NCBI GenBank assembly: GCA_914767715.1
Contig: OU612065.1
Coordinates: 34,288,001 to 34,352,000, forward strand
DNA length: 64,000 nucleotides
Origin: Membranipora membranacea
Lineage: Eukaryota; Bryozoa; Gymnolaemata; Cheilostomatida; Membraniporidae
Reading direction: 5' to 3'
The notes below the pieces were generated by a model, which worked only from the letters and a program-made list of their open reading frames with translations, ran no database searches and was not told where the DNA came from. The position numbers and the translations under genes were made by a program. Shown here piece after piece: positions 1 to 10,391 of this stretch (its first letter is position 1; each line of letters starts with the position of its first letter).

Positions 1-380
1 AGTGTTTGATAGATGTTAAAAAGAGTAAAATGAAAATTTGTACTTGGCTTCACTTTGATGGTTTGATGATAATAAAGTTTTTGCCAAACTTGATAGCTGG
101 TAGTTTTGGAGTTGTCGGCACCTAGTTCTTAGGAAAGGCTGAGTATCTTATTTGTATGCATTTAGCATGAATATTTGTTTACGATGATTTATGTGCACTA
201 AAATGCCAAGCATTGGACAGCTAATGACCTTTGAGACAGTTCTCAAAGTTTTGAACAAGATAAAATGCAATATAAAGGTAACGTAAATAGTTGTGAAGTC
301 ATGACAATTTCAGATGATGTGAGATGAATTTCCGGTAACAAAATGAACCTATGAAGATTTACTGATCTTATATATTACAG
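1..380 (+). other. Intron/spacer upstream of LRR exon A1
   Basis: No gene is seen. From about 60 onward the sequence is the A-type intron repeat that recurs before every A exon (markers: ATAATAAAG near 70, GGACAGCTAATGACC near 215, ending TATATATTACAG at 369-380). The last bases form the polypyrimidine-poor but consistent acceptor of exon A1. Confidence 0.7.
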
Positions 381-521
381 CATGTGTACAATGGTTAACC
401 TCACGGAGCTGAATGTGAGAAGTATCAGGAGCCTGAAGAGATTACCAGACTGGATCTGTAAGATGAAGAGCTTGACAAAGTTAGATGTGTCACACTGTAG
501 TCTACAGGAACTGCCAGAGAG
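381..521 (+). CDS. LRR cassette exon A1
   Basis: This 141-bp exon lies between TATATATTACAG and GTAAATCAG. It reads open for 47 codons in the shared phase and gives two LRRs: LTELNVRSIRSLKRLPDW and LTKLDVSHCSLQELPE. The variable stretch RSIRS, just after the first LxxLxV strand, distinguishes it from the other A exons. Reverse-strand reading frames over it are shadows. It is internal because it carries both splice sites. The LRR assignment is firm, but expression is unproven. Confidence 0.85.
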
Positions 522-1048
522 GTAAATCAGACGTGTTGATCCATGCCCATTTCTCTCTGTTTTTGCTATTATTTTCGCCTTGTCAGTTAGATGTGTCAAT
601 TTATTTAATATAATATCTGATTCAGATTGATTTGTAAAATCCGAATGCATGCTCTATAAAATTGATCCTCAGCAGGCTAACCATAAATACTATATCCTCT
701 AGTCTAGGGTTATGGTATTCTGCATGATAATGATAATAATAAAGTTTTTGCCAAACTTGATAGCTGGTAGTTTTGGAGTTGTCAGCACCTAGTTCTTAAG
801 AAAGGCGGAGCATTCTTATTTGTATGCATTTAGCATGAACATTTGTTTGCGATGATTTTTGTGCACTAAAATGCCAAGCGTTGGACAGCTAATGACCTTT
901 GAGACAGTTCTCAAAGTTTTGAACAAGATAAAATACAATATAAAGGTAACGTAAATAGTTGTGAAGTCATGACAATTTCAGATGATGTGAGGTGAATTTC
1001 TGGCAACAAAATGAAACTATGAAGGTTTACTGATCTTATATATTACAG
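522..1048 (+). repeat. A-type intron repeat between A1 and A2
   Basis: Non-coding. It contains the repeated blocks seen after most A exons: the CTCTCTGTTTTTGCT segment, the ATAATAATAAAG short tract near 731, and the GCATGAAC/GGACAGCTAATGACC block leading to the next acceptor. Nothing else is recognised. Confidence 0.7.
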
Positions 1049-1189
1049 CATGTGTACAATGGTTAACCTCATGGAGCTGAATGTGAGAAGTAACATGAGC
1101 CTGAAGAGATTACCAGACTGGATCTGTAAGTTGGAGAACTTGACAAAGTTAGATGTGTCATACTGCGGTATGGAGGAACTACCAGTGAG
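1049..1189 (+). CDS. LRR cassette exon A2
   Basis: Open 141-bp exon with acceptor TATATTACAG and donor GTAAATAGCG. It differs from A1 by NLMEL in place of NLTEL, by the strand-proximal RSNMS, and by SYCGMEELPV at the end. KLENLTKL replaces the KMKSLTKL of A1, so A2 is a hybrid of the two sub-types seen among A exons. No stop or splice defect is seen. Confidence 0.83.
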
Positions 1190-1802
1190 GTAAATAGCGC
1201 TGATCAATTAGCATGAATACTCGTTTTGCGATGATTTATGTGCACTAAAATGCCAAGCATTGGACAGCTAATGACCTTTGAGACAGTTCTCAAAGTTTTT
1301 GCCAAACTTGATAGCTGGTAGTTTTGGAGTTGTCGGCACCTAGTTGTTAAGAAAGGCGGAGCATTCTTATTTGTATGCATTTAGGGTAAGTCAATCTGCA
1401 TGATATGTGAAAATCTTTGATGAAATTTCTTATCCACTGCAGAGATTGATGGTGGCCACGATTTCATTGCTCAACCAGTTTTCAAATTGGATTGTGGCTT
1501 TTGCCGTTTTGGGGCGACTCTCATGATTTATACAAAATTACCCTGTTTTTGTATTTTGTAATGTAGCCTAAGATCACTCAGTCTCAGCATGAGTATTTGT
1601 TTGCGATGATTTATGTGCACTAAAATGCCAAGCATTGGACAGCTAATGACCTTTGAGACAGTTCTCAAAGTTTTGAACAAGATAAAATGCAATATAAAGG
1701 TAACGTAAATAGTTGTGAAGTCATGACAATTTCAGATGATGTGAGGTGAATTTCTGGTAACAAAATGAACCTATGAAGATTTACTGATCTTATATATTAC
1801 AG
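1190..1802 (+). repeat. A-type intron with duplicated blocks
   Basis: Non-coding. It holds a partial copy of the A-intron block at about 1205-1290 fused to the ATAGCTGGTAGTTTTGGAG block, then the GAGATTGATGGTGGCC block (about 1381-1590). A remnant of a B-exon start (CTAAGATCACTCAGTCTC, about 1570) fused directly to A-intron sequence follows, and then the A3 acceptor. It is a mosaic of local duplications. Confidence 0.65.
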
Positions 1803-1943
1803 CATGTGTACAATGGTTAACCTCACGGAGCTGAATGTGAAAGGTAACCGGAGCCTGAAGAGATTACCATACTGGATCTATGAGATGAAGAGCTTGGCAA
1901 AGTTAGATGTGTCACACTGTAGTCTACAGGAACTGCCAGAGAG
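1803..1943 (+). CDS. LRR cassette exon A3
   Basis: Open 141-bp exon, phase 2 at both ends, donor GTAAATCAG. Distinctive residues are KGNRS after the first strand, LPYWIYEM where most A exons have LPDWICKM (so the usual cysteine is tyrosine), and SLAKLDVSHC. The loss of the conserved Cys is unusual within the family, but the frame is intact. Confidence 0.82.
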
Positions 1944-2529
1944 GTAAATCAGACGTGTTGATCCATGCCCATTTCTCTCTGTTTTTGCTTTTATTTTCGC
2001 CTTGTCAGTTAGATGTGTCAATTTATATAATATAATATCAAATTGAGGTTGATTTGTAAAATCCAAATGCAAGCTCTATAAAATTGATCCTCAGCAGGCT
2101 AACCATAAATTCTATATCCTCTAGGGTTTTGGTATTCTGCATGATAATAATAATAATAAAGTTTATGGCCAAATTTGATAGCTGGTAGTTTTGGAATTGT
2201 CGGCACCTAGTTCTTAAGAAAGGCGGAGCATTCTTATTTGTATGCATTTAGGGTAAGTCAATTTGCATGATATGTGAAAATCTTTGATGAAATTTCTTAT
2301 CCACAGCAGAGATTGATGGTGGCCACGATTTCATTGCTCAACCAGTTTTCAAATTGGATTGTGGCTTTTGCCATTTTAAGGTGACTCTCATGATATATAC
2401 AAAATTACCCTTTTTTTGTATTTTGTATTGTAGCCTAAGATCACTCAGTCTCCCAGCAGGTACATCTTTCCTCTAAAAACAACTAAGTATGATAAACTTT
2501 GAGATAACCTTGAAGTTTCATCCAATATC
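1944..2529 (+). repeat. A-type intron with vestigial B exon
   Basis: Non-coding intron blocks as after A1 (including an ATAATAATAATAAAG tract near 2145), then the GAGATTGATGGTGGCC block and a 26-nt B-exon vestige at 2434-2459 listed separately. Nothing else is recognised. Confidence 0.6.
2434..2459 (+). pseudogene. 26-nt vestige of a type-B LRR exon
   Basis: It reads TAG|CCTAAGATCACTCA then GTCTCCCAGCAG|GTACAT. The left part matches the first bases of B exons and the right part their last bases, so the middle of roughly 115 bp is deleted. Splice-like AG and GT remain, but 26 nt would break the phase-2 frame. Sister copies are at 8412-8437 and 10881-10906. Confidence 0.55.
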
Positions 2530-3200
2530 AGGAGTCGGCGGCACAAAGCTCCCTCTGTTTTCACTTAAACTTATTTAAGGTTTTGAATGAGTAGGTCCAA
2601 AATCAGGACTGGAGTAAAGTCATAGATTCAAACAATTGTCAAAACTCCATGGAAAACTTCATAGCTACACTTCAAGCTATCAAAAAAGCACATGGATTAG
2701 ATTTTAAACCGCCTTGGATGACAACCGAATCGTACTCACTCACATAGGAACATACCCAACTTCATCGTAAGGTGAAAAAGATCCCTATAACCTAGTACTC
2801 AAGAAAAATTATCAGAAATTACAAATTATGTTTTAAATTAAGAATGCTAAAAGAGTTTATTTTGCACACAAATTTGAGTCATGTAAGAACAACAAAAAAT
2901 GATAAAATATCAGAAAAATCATCACTAAGAGCGAGACAAAAGATAGTAATTTAATGATTAAAAAGGATGGTTCTGAGATCACTGATCAATTAGATACTGC
3001 TGAAAAGTTCCACCAGTTTTTTTGGGAGTATTGGGTCGTCACTAGCTAATGATTTACCAGAAACTTCATGTGCTTATGAGGGCTCCGGAAAATTTGATGA
3101 AATTTGTTTTTAGAGATTAAATCTGTAATTAGCAAGCTGGAGACAAAGGAAGCCAAAGGGTGCGATTTAATTAGCGCATGTACAATAAAGAAAACTACCT
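2530..3200 (+). mobile_element. Decayed LINE fragment (linker between endonuclease and RT)
   Basis: Conceptual reading shows the typical region upstream of the RT domain in jockey/CR1-type LINEs: PPWMTTE-like residues near 2705, a basic stretch with RKIIRNYKLCFKL near 2805-2840, and KKDGSEITD near 2960 followed by a QFF-like motif. Several stops and frameshifts interrupt it, so it is dead. Closely similar copies lie at 8511-9180 and 10961-11633, carried along by local duplication rather than by separate insertions. Confidence 0.55.
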
Positions 3201-3371
3201 GAGGTGCTCATACTCAAAACCTTTCATGCCTTTTAAGCTAGTTCAGGCTTGATCAACAGATTAACTGGTTCAGACTGACATTATCAGGGAAATATCAGCA
3301 GATTTACTGACAATGTTCTTATTGAATACTACAAAAAACACCATTTACCGAATCTTTGTTCTCTGTTATAG

Positions 3372-3515
3372 TCTAGGATCACTCACCAGCTTAGGGGAGC
3401 TGAGTTTAGATAATAATTACACACTGACAGAGTTACCAGATGAGGTTGGAGGATTGAATAGGCTAGGGTATTAGATATGTCACAGTGTGACTTCACTTGT
3501 CTGCCATTCACCATT
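3372..3515 (+). pseudogene. Frameshifted type-B LRR exon
   Basis: It starts correctly after TGTTATAG with [13 protein letters not shown] and ...LTELPDEVGGLNRLG, then a 1-base deletion brings TAG into frame (GGG TAT TAG). After the deletion the other frame continues ...LDMSQCDFTCLP. The normal 3' end AGCAG|GTAAAT is replaced by CTGCCATTCACC, so no donor remains. The sister pseudoexon at 9349 shares the same deletion, so the defect predates their duplication. Confidence 0.75.
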
Positions 3516-3885
3516 CTAGTTACATACCCAACTGACCTTATGTTTTCAAGTGGTTTAATATTTCCCCGGTTAATGACAGAAACGGAATACTTAATATGTT
3601 AGTGTATATTCTACCATGACACCACAAAAAGATGTGTGGATCAGTGGTATGACTTTAGCTTGGCATGCAGATGGTCCCAGGTTTTACTCCCGGTAGGGGA
3701 AGGGATTTTTGTAATTGAGTTAAAAGCTTGAAATTTGCCCATCTTGGACAAACTTACCAGACATCAGCAGGCCTAAAATCCGTGAATAATTAAGACTAGT
3801 GAGAAAGGTTGGAGATGTGCCCTCCGCGAATTAGGAGCCCGCGAATTATTTTTTGGTAAAGACTATTTTATATTATATATTACAG
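3516..3885 (+). other. Spacer between dead B exon and A4
   Basis: No gene is seen. The sequence is paralogous to 9496-9872 and ends in the alternative acceptor context ATTATATATTACAG used by A4 and A7. There is no recognised repeat family beyond that duplication. Confidence 0.5.
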
Positions 3886-4026
3886 CTTGTGTACAATGGT
3901 TAACCTCACAGAGCTGAATGTATGTGGGAATGAGGACCTGCAGATATTACCAGACTGGATCTGTAATTTGGAGAACTTGACAAAGTTAGATGTGTCATGC
4001 TGCGGTCTGGAGGAACTACCAGAGAG
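3886..4026 (+). CDS. LRR cassette exon A4
   Basis: Open 141-bp exon with donor GTAAAA. It starts S-L-C-T-M instead of S-M-C-T-M. It belongs to the sub-type with CGNEDLQILPDW and LENLTKLDVSCCGLEELPE, in which QIL replaces KRL. A7 and A9 share this sub-type. Intact frame and both splice sites. Confidence 0.83.
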
Positions 4027-4263
4027 GTAAAACGCGCTGATCAATTAGCATGAATATTTGTTTGCGATGATTTATGTGCACTAAAATGCCAAACGTTGGA
4101 CAGCTAATGACCTTTGAGACAGTTCTCAAAGTTTTGAACAAGGTAAAATACAATATAAAGGTAACGTAAATAGTTGTGAAGTCATGACAATTTCAGATGA
4201 TGTGAAGTGAATTTCTGGTAACAAAATGAACCTATGAAGATTTACTGACCTTATATATTACAG

Positions 4264-4407
4264 CATGTGTACAATGGTTAACCTCACGGAGCTGAATGTG
4301 AGTGGTAACAGGAGCCTGAAGAGATTACCAGACGGGATCTGTAAGTTGGGGAACTTGACAAAGTTAGATGTGTCAGACTGTAGTAGTCTACAGGAACTAC
4401 CAGAGAG
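4264..4407 (+). CDS. LRR cassette exon A5 (144 bp)
   Basis: The only exon of the set with an extra codon: SDCSSLQELPE has a duplicated AGT serine where the others have one residue between Cys and Leu. Frame and phase are kept. Strand residues are SGNRS, with LPDGICKLGNLTKL. Acceptor ATATATTACAG, donor GTAAATCAG. The added residue lies in the second LRR loop. Confidence 0.82.
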
Positions 4408-5132
4408 GTAAATCAGGCGTGTTGATCCATGCCCATTTCTCTCTGTTTTTGCTGTTATTTTCGCCTTGTCAGTTAGATATGCCAATTTATTTAATATAAT
4501 ATCAAATTGAGGTTGATTTGTAAAATCCAAATGCAAGCTGTATAAAATTGATCCTCAGCAGGCTAACCATAAATACTATATCCTCTAGGGTTATGTTATT
4601 CTGCATGATAATAATAATAATAAAGTTTTTGCCAAACTTGATAGCTGGTAGTTTTGGAGTTGTCGGCACCTAGTTGTTAAGAAAGGCGGAGCATTCTTAT
4701 TTGTATGCATTTAGGGTAAGTCAATCTGCATGATATGTGAAAATCTTTGATGAAATTTCTTATCCACTGCAGAGATTGATGGTGGCCACGATTTCATTGC
4801 TCAACCAGTTTTCAAATTGGATTGTGGCTTTTGCCGTTTTGGGGCGACTCTCATGATTTATACAAAATTACCCTGTTTTTGTATTTTGTAATGTAGCCTA
4901 AGATCACTCAGTCTCAGCATGAATATTTGTTTGCGATGATTTATGTGCACTAAAATGCCAAGCATTGGACAGCTAATGACCTTTGAGACAGTTCTCAAAG
5001 TTTTGAACAAGATAAAATGCAATATAAAGGTAATGTAAATAGTTGTGAAGTCATGACAATTTCAGATGATGTGAGGTGAATTTCTGGTAACAAAATGAAC
5101 CTATGAAGATTTACTGATCTTATATATTACAG
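4408..5132 (+). repeat. A-type intron repeat with B-exon remnant
   Basis: Non-coding. It contains the same ordered blocks as 1944-2460, an ATAATAATAATAAAG tract near 4609, and at about 4901 a B-exon start remnant fused to A-intron sequence, as at 1570. It ends with the A6 acceptor. Confidence 0.6.
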
Positions 5133-5273
5133 CATGTATGCAATGTTTAATCTCACGGAGATAGATGTGAGTGATAACAGGAGTCTGAAGAGATTACCAA
5201 ACGGAATCTGTAAGATGAAGAGCTTGACAAAATTAGATGTGTCACACTGTAGTCTACAGGAACTGCCAGAGAG
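5133..5273 (+). CDS. LRR cassette exon A6 with altered donor
   Basis: Open 141-bp exon beginning S-M-Y-A-M-F-N-L-T-E-I, like A8. Strand residues are SDNRS, with LPNGICKMKSLTKL. An intronic deletion of about 70 bp starts exactly at the exon edge, so the usual donor GTAAAT is replaced by GTTAGT. That is still a usable donor in principle. The unspliced frame would stop about 14 codons into the intron. Confidence 0.78.
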
Positions 5274-6177
5274 GTTAGTTAGATGTGTCAATTTATTTAA
5301 TATAATATCAAATTGAGGTTGATTTGTAAAATCCAAATGCAAGCTCTATAAAATTGATCCTCAGCAGGCTAACCATAAATACTATATCCTCTAGGGCATG
5401 GGTGGGCAACCTTTTCTTGAAAAAGGCCACATTTTACGCCAGATCAACTCAAAAGGCGGCAACATATTTTTCAGGGATAAAATTGGAACTGGAGTAGCAA
5501 TTTTGGCATTTCCACTTGTGTAAAAACTAAAACAGATTTATGTCTAAAAACTGCAGTATGTTGCAAAAACCATCAACTCAGCAGAAATACTGGTTTATCT
5601 AATCTTCTTGAGTTTTGTGATGTCATTTTACCTCATGATTTGATTGTGTACATGTCTGTATCACCATGTTTCATGTGTAAGACAAAGAGGAGGGTGGGTG
5701 CGAGAGGGGTGCTGTAGCACCCTCCCAGGGGTTAAAGTGTAAATAAAGTTCATAGAGGACTGGTTTGATGGTGAAGGAAGTATTTTTAGCGGAGCGAAAA
5801 AACAATTTAAAATTATTTTTCGTTTCCTGCCAAAGTTTTCACCTCACAGCTCCCGCCCTCTCTCAAAGGAGGGAAATGATTGTGAAATGAAGAATTCAAT
5901 ATGGAACATTTCAGCCATAATGCAGGAGCACTTGTCACAAAGGGAATTTTTGTCCACAGAGACTGTTTTGTAATAATAAAATTACTATAATGTTAGAGAA
6001 ACTTGTAATTTTCACATCCAAAGGTCACTGATTTGTGTTATTTCGAAAGGACAACACCTTGATAAAGTAGTAAGAGTGGCTGGGAAGCTAAGCTACATGC
6101 ATAATACTGAATGGCCATGCCCCTATTTAGAAATATTTTGAGCTTACAGAGCGCTATGCATACTTGGTTCTCCAACA

Positions 6178-7919
6178 TACTGCAGTTTTTAGTGTAGGTT
6201 GAGCTTGTCCCCGCAGCAGTTCGTCGACAAGCTCAACCTAAACTATGGTACTATAGCTGGAGAGCAGACGCCAACACCACCTCATCCGTACTCTTCACAT
6301 AGTAAACATGCTGAGATATCTATAGGACAGGTGAAATGTGCGCTGAGAAGAATCAATACACAGAAAGCCACACACAGCCAAGATTATCCATCATGGATAA
6401 GTAAAGCGTGTCACGAAGTCCTTTGTGTACCTGTAACCAAAATCGTAAATCTGACACTCCACTCCTGCAGATTTCCATCACTCTATAAAACAGCCGAGAT
6501 ATCACCAATAGCAAAGACTAAATCCGCATCATCTTGTAAGGACTATCGCCCTATCTCACAACTCTGGCACATTGGGAAACTTATAGAGTCCTTTATGAAC
6601 CGACAACTCCAAGATGAACTTCAAATTAAACTAGACACTAATCAGTTTGCGTACAGAAAGGGTGTAGGCTGCATAGATGCTCTGGTTTACTTGTTGGATG
6701 ATGTGACTACTGTGCTCGATGATACTGACAATCATGGGGCTCAACTGATCTTGTATGATTTTAGCAAGGCTTTCGACTTGATGAATCATCAACTTCTACT
6801 CACAAAACTACAAGAGCTGGAATTATCTGATGCACTAATATCTCTCGTCGCAAATTATCTATGTAACCGATCACACTGTGTCACTCTAAGATGCCACAAT
6901 GTGAAGTCAACCTACCGAATATGCAACACTGGAGTCCCTCAGGGCACACTCTGTGGACCCACACTCTGGTCAGCATTCGTAAACTCGCTCAAATTCTCAC
7001 AAGGCGCCACCATCAAATACGCAGATGATACGACTACCTACTATCCGCCGAAGAAATCCACTACTGAGACCACTAGCTGCACTCGATCAGAAGTCGACTT
7101 TGTACCTCCTGAAGTCGGACAACAACAAATCAGAGAGTGCAGCGATTGGGCTAATCGGAATAAGATGCGTCTTAATGTCCAAAAAACCAAGTCGCTCAAT
7201 GTATCCCTCAGAAAATCTCTAAACATGAACTCTGAACTCGTTATGAACACCAACCAGAGCGTCACTAACGTCTCAAGTACAAAATTACTAGGCGTGACAC
7301 TTGATAGCCACCTTACATTCAGCGAACATGTGTCCGAGGTACGAAAGGCTGCAAACCGTAAATCAACGGATTGTTAGTCCTGAAACAATCTGGGGTTAAC
7401 ACAGAAACACTTGTGATGATGTACAGAGCCAAAATACTGCCAACAATAACCTACTCAGCTCCAGCTTGGTTTCCTTTCTTAGCAGACTATCTCAGGAACG
7501 AGCTGGAAAAGATCCAGAAACTAGCACTGCGAATAATTTTCAATGACCTTGAACATTATATCGATAGACTCAACGCTGCTAAGTTAACACCACTTTGCGA
7601 TTGACTCCAAGACGTATGCTCAACCTATGTGCTGAGAATCGTCAATAATCCAAAACATCTGCTGAGAAACCGCCTAAATAACAAAACCAACGTAAGACCA
7701 CAGAGATCTGTAAGAAAGTGTCAAACTGATGTGTATATAAAACGGTCACGAACTGTGAAATGTAGCAAGGCAATCTTAAAAAACAAAGACTATCTAGCCT
7801 AACAAGTTTAAATTGTTTCTGTTTTTACAATTTATTATTTATTATTTTCTCTCTCCAAGTGGGCTTTTTATCTCGATGTAAACATCTTTGGACAAATAGT
7901 ATAAATTAAACAAACAAAC
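6178..7919 (+). mobile_element. 5'-truncated CR1/jockey-like LINE nested in the hAT element
   Basis: It interrupts hAT sequence that is continuous in the copy at 36433-37336. It ends in an AAAC-rich tail near 7908-7919. A possible 5-bp target duplication ACATA is present at both edges. It contains the RT and C-terminal region only, with no endonuclease. Details of the broken ORF are given in the entry for 6199-7800. Confidence 0.7.
6199..7800 (+). pseudogene. LINE reverse transcriptase, frameshifted
   Basis: The first frame (6199-7377, 392 codons) covers most of an RT domain: YRPISQL near residue 117, the aspartate motif YDFSKAFD near 186-193, GVPQGTLCGPTLWS near 244-257 and the catalytic YADD near 274-277. 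A frameshift at about 7365-7375 moves the reading to 7371-7604, which continues the thumb/C-terminal part (YRAKILPTITYSAPAWF, IQKLALRIIF). A TGA near 7602 and further coding-like sequence to about 7800 follow. The catalytic residues persist, but the gene is broken and lacks an endonuclease. The start is arbitrary because the 5' end is truncated. Confidence 0.8.
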
Positions 7920-7920
7920 A

Positions 7921-8027
7921 CATAAAAAAAGGGGAATCAAAATTAATGTATTAAAAGTTTTACAGGCATAAGGCATAAAAAAAGGGGAATCAAAATTAAT
8001 GTATTAAAAGTTTTACAGGCATAAGGC
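7921..8027. repeat. 53-bp tandem duplication in the hAT element
   Basis: The segment beginning AAAAAAAGGGGAATC occurs at about 7925 and again at about 7978. The copy at 36433-37336 has it once, so the duplication is private to this insertion and abuts the 3' tail of the nested LINE. Confidence 0.65.
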
Positions 8028-8104
8028 CACAATTAGGCCGCAAAATATTACCCATTAGGCCGCACTGGCAAAAAGGCCGCAGGTTGCCCACAGCTGCTCT
8101 AGGG

Positions 8105-8510
8105 TTATGGTATTCTGCATGATAATACCCCTTGTCAAAGTTTTTGGCCAAACTTAATAGCTGGTAGTTTTGGAGTTGTCGGCACCTAGTTCTTAAGAAA
8201 GGCGGAGCATTCTTATTTGTATGCATTTAGGGTAAGTCAATCTGCATGATATGTGAAAATCTTTGATGAAATTTCTTATCCACAGCAGAGATTGATGGTG
8301 GTCACGATTCCATCGCTCAACCAGTTTTCAAATTGGATTGTAGCTTTTGCCATTTTAGGGTGACTCTCATGATATCTACCAAATTACCTTTTTTTGTATT
8401 TTGTAATGTAGCCTTAGATCACTCAGTCTCCCAGCAGGTACATCTTCCCTCTAAAAACAGCTAAGTATGATAAACTTTGAGATAACCTTGAAGTTTCATC
8501 AAATATCAGG
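8105..8510 (+). repeat. A-type intron blocks with vestigial B exon
   Basis: Non-coding. It continues the intron split by the hAT element. It holds the GAGATTGATGGTGG block and the 26-nt B vestige at 8412-8437 (CCTTAGATC variant), followed by sequence paralogous to 2461-2530. Confidence 0.6.
8412..8437 (+). pseudogene. 26-nt vestige of a type-B LRR exon
   Basis: Same fused head-and-tail remnant as at 2434-2459, flanked by TGTAG and GTACAT, with one substitution (CCTTAG for CCTAAG). Confidence 0.5.
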
Positions 8511-9180
8511 AGTCGGCACAAAGCTCCCTCTGTTTTCACTAAAACTTATTTAAGGTTTTGAATGAGTAGGTCCAAAATCAGGACTGGAGTAAAGTCATAG
8601 ATTCAAACAATAGTCAAAACTCCATGGAAGACTTCATAGCTACACTTCAAGCTATCAAAAAAGCACATGAATAAGATTTTAAACAGCCTTGGATGACAAC
8701 CGAATTGTACTCACTCACACAGGAACATACCCGACTTCATCGTAAGGTGAAAAATATCCCTATAACCTACTCAAGAAAAATTATCAGAAATTACAAATTA
8801 TGTTTTAAATTAAGAACGCTAAAAGAGATTATTTTGCACACAAATTTGAGTCATGTAAGAACAACAAAAAATGAGAAATGAAAATATATCAGAAAAATCA
8901 TCACTAAGAGCGAGACAAAAGATAGTATTTTAATGATAAAAAAGGATGGTTCTGAGATCACTGATCCGTTAGATACTGCTGGAAAGTTTAACCAGTTTTT
9001 TGTGAGTATTGGGTCGTCACTAGCTAATGATTTACCAGAAACTTCATGTGATTATGAGGGCTCGGAAAATTTGATGAAATTTGTTTTTAGAGATTAAATC
9101 CGTATTTAGCAAGCTGGAGATAAAGGAAGCCAAAGGGTGCGATTTAATTAGCGCATGTACAATAAAAAAAACTACCTGAG
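8511..9180 (+). mobile_element. Decayed LINE linker fragment, second copy
   Basis: Paralogue of 2530-3200. A 62-codon open stretch at 8693-8881 preserves MTTELYSLTQEHTRLHRKV and RKIIRNYKLCFKL. KKDGSEITDPLD and NQFFVSIGSSLANDLPE follow in another frame (about 8940-9050), which is the least decayed of the three copies. The SIGSSLAND stretch is typical of the segment just before LINE RT domains. Non-functional. Confidence 0.6.
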
Positions 9181-9348
9181 GTGCTCATACTCAAAACCTT
9201 TCATGCCTTTCAAGCTAGTTAAGGCTTGATCAACAGATTAACTGGTTCACACTGACATTATCAGGGAAATATCAGCAGATTTACTGACAATGTGCTTATT
9301 GAATACTACAAAAAACACCATTTACCGAATCTCTGTTCTCTGTTATAG

Positions 9349-9495
9349 TCTAGGTCTCTAGGATCACTCACTAGCCTAGAGGAGCTGAGTTTAGATAATA
9401 ATTCCACACCGACAGAGTTACCAGATGAGGTTGGGGGATTGAATAGGCTAGGATATTAGATATGTCACAGTGTGGCTTCACTTGTCTGCCATTCA
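9349..9495 (+). pseudogene. Frameshifted type-B LRR exon, second copy
   Basis: Sister of 3372-3515. Besides the shared 1-base deletion it has an 8-bp duplication at its start (TCTAGGTCTCTAGG), which puts TAG in frame after three codons. The donor is again absent. Confidence 0.75.
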
Positions 9496-9872
9496 CCATT
9501 CTAGTTACATACCCTACTGACCTTATGTTTTCAAGTGGTTTAATATTTCGCAGTTAATGACAGAAACAGAATACTTAATATTATGTTAGTGTATATTCTA
9601 CCATGACACCACAAAAACATATGTGGATCAGTGGTATGACTTTAGCTTGGCATGCAGAGGGCCCCAGGTTCTACTCCTGGTTGAGGAAGGGATTTTTGTA
9701 GTTGAGTTAAAAGCTTGAAATTTTCTCATCTTGGACAAGCTTACCAGAAATTAGCGGGCCTAAGATCCGTGAATAATTCAGACTAGTGAAAAAGGTTGGA
9801 GTTGTGCCCTCCGCAAATTAGGAGCCCGCAAAATATTTATTGGTAAAGACTATTTTATATTATATATTACAG
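9496..9872 (+). other. Spacer before A7
   Basis: No gene is seen. It is a paralogue of 3516-3885 with scattered differences. Confidence 0.5.
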
Positions 9873-10013
9873 CATGTGTACAATGGATAACCTCACAGAG
9901 CTGAATGTATGGGGTAATGAGGACCTGCAGATATTACCAGACTGGATCTGTAAGTTGGAGAACTTGACAAAGTTAGATGTGTCATGCTGCGGTCTGGAGG
10001 AAATACCAGAGAG
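9873..10013 (+). CDS. LRR cassette exon A7
   Basis: Open 141-bp exon of the QILPDW sub-type. Changes from A4 are TMDNLTEL, WGNED in place of CGNED, and GLEEIPE at the end. Donor GTAAAA. Intact. Confidence 0.82.
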
Positions 10014-10250
10014 GTAAAAAGTGCTGATCAATTAGCATGAATATTTGTTTGCGATGATTTATGTGCACTAAAATGCCAAACGTTGGACAGCTAATGACCT
10101 TTGAGACAGTTTTCAAAGTTTTGAACAAGATAAAGTGCAATAAAAAGGTAACGTAAATAGTTGTGAAGTCATGACAATTTCAGATGATGTGAGGTGAATT
10201 TCTGGTAACAAAATGAACCTATGAAGATCTACTGATCTTATATATTACAG

Positions 10251-10391
10251 CATGTATGCAATGTTTAATCTCACGGAGCTAGATGTGAGTGATAACAGGA
10301 GCCTGAAGAGATTACCAGACGGGATCTGTAAGATGAAGAGCTTGACAAAGTTAGATGTGTCACACTGTAGTCTACAGGAACTGCCAGAGAG
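10251..10391 (+). CDS. LRR cassette exon A8
   Basis: Open 141-bp exon of the MYAMFNLTEL sub-type. It has strand residues SDNRS, LPDGICKMKSLTKL and SHCSLQELPE. It is the closest relative of A6 but keeps the normal donor GTAAATCAG, so A6's donor deletion is derived. Confidence 0.83.

Larger units (their letters stand above)
5397..8096. mobile_element. hAT-like non-autonomous DNA element carrying a nested LINE
   Basis: The ends are inverted: left CATGGGTGGGCAACCT and right (complement) CAGCTGTGGGCAACCT, a pattern common in hAT elements. It is flanked by a perfect 8-bp target duplication, CTCTAGGG, at 5389-5396 and 8097-8104, and empty paralogous sites occur in the A introns (e.g. near 690 and 4587). 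Without the nested LINE (about 6178-7919) and a 53-bp tandem repeat at its right side, it matches the 904-bp copy at 36433-37336 in opposite orientation. No transposase is visible. Confidence 0.8.

Noticed and set aside
375-650. Minus-strand frames antisense to A exons (also at 1878, 4258, 5127, 10245)
   Set aside because: They are the complement of the LRR exons and intron repeats. The + strand has matching splice sites, LRR pattern and phase, while the minus frames have no domain.
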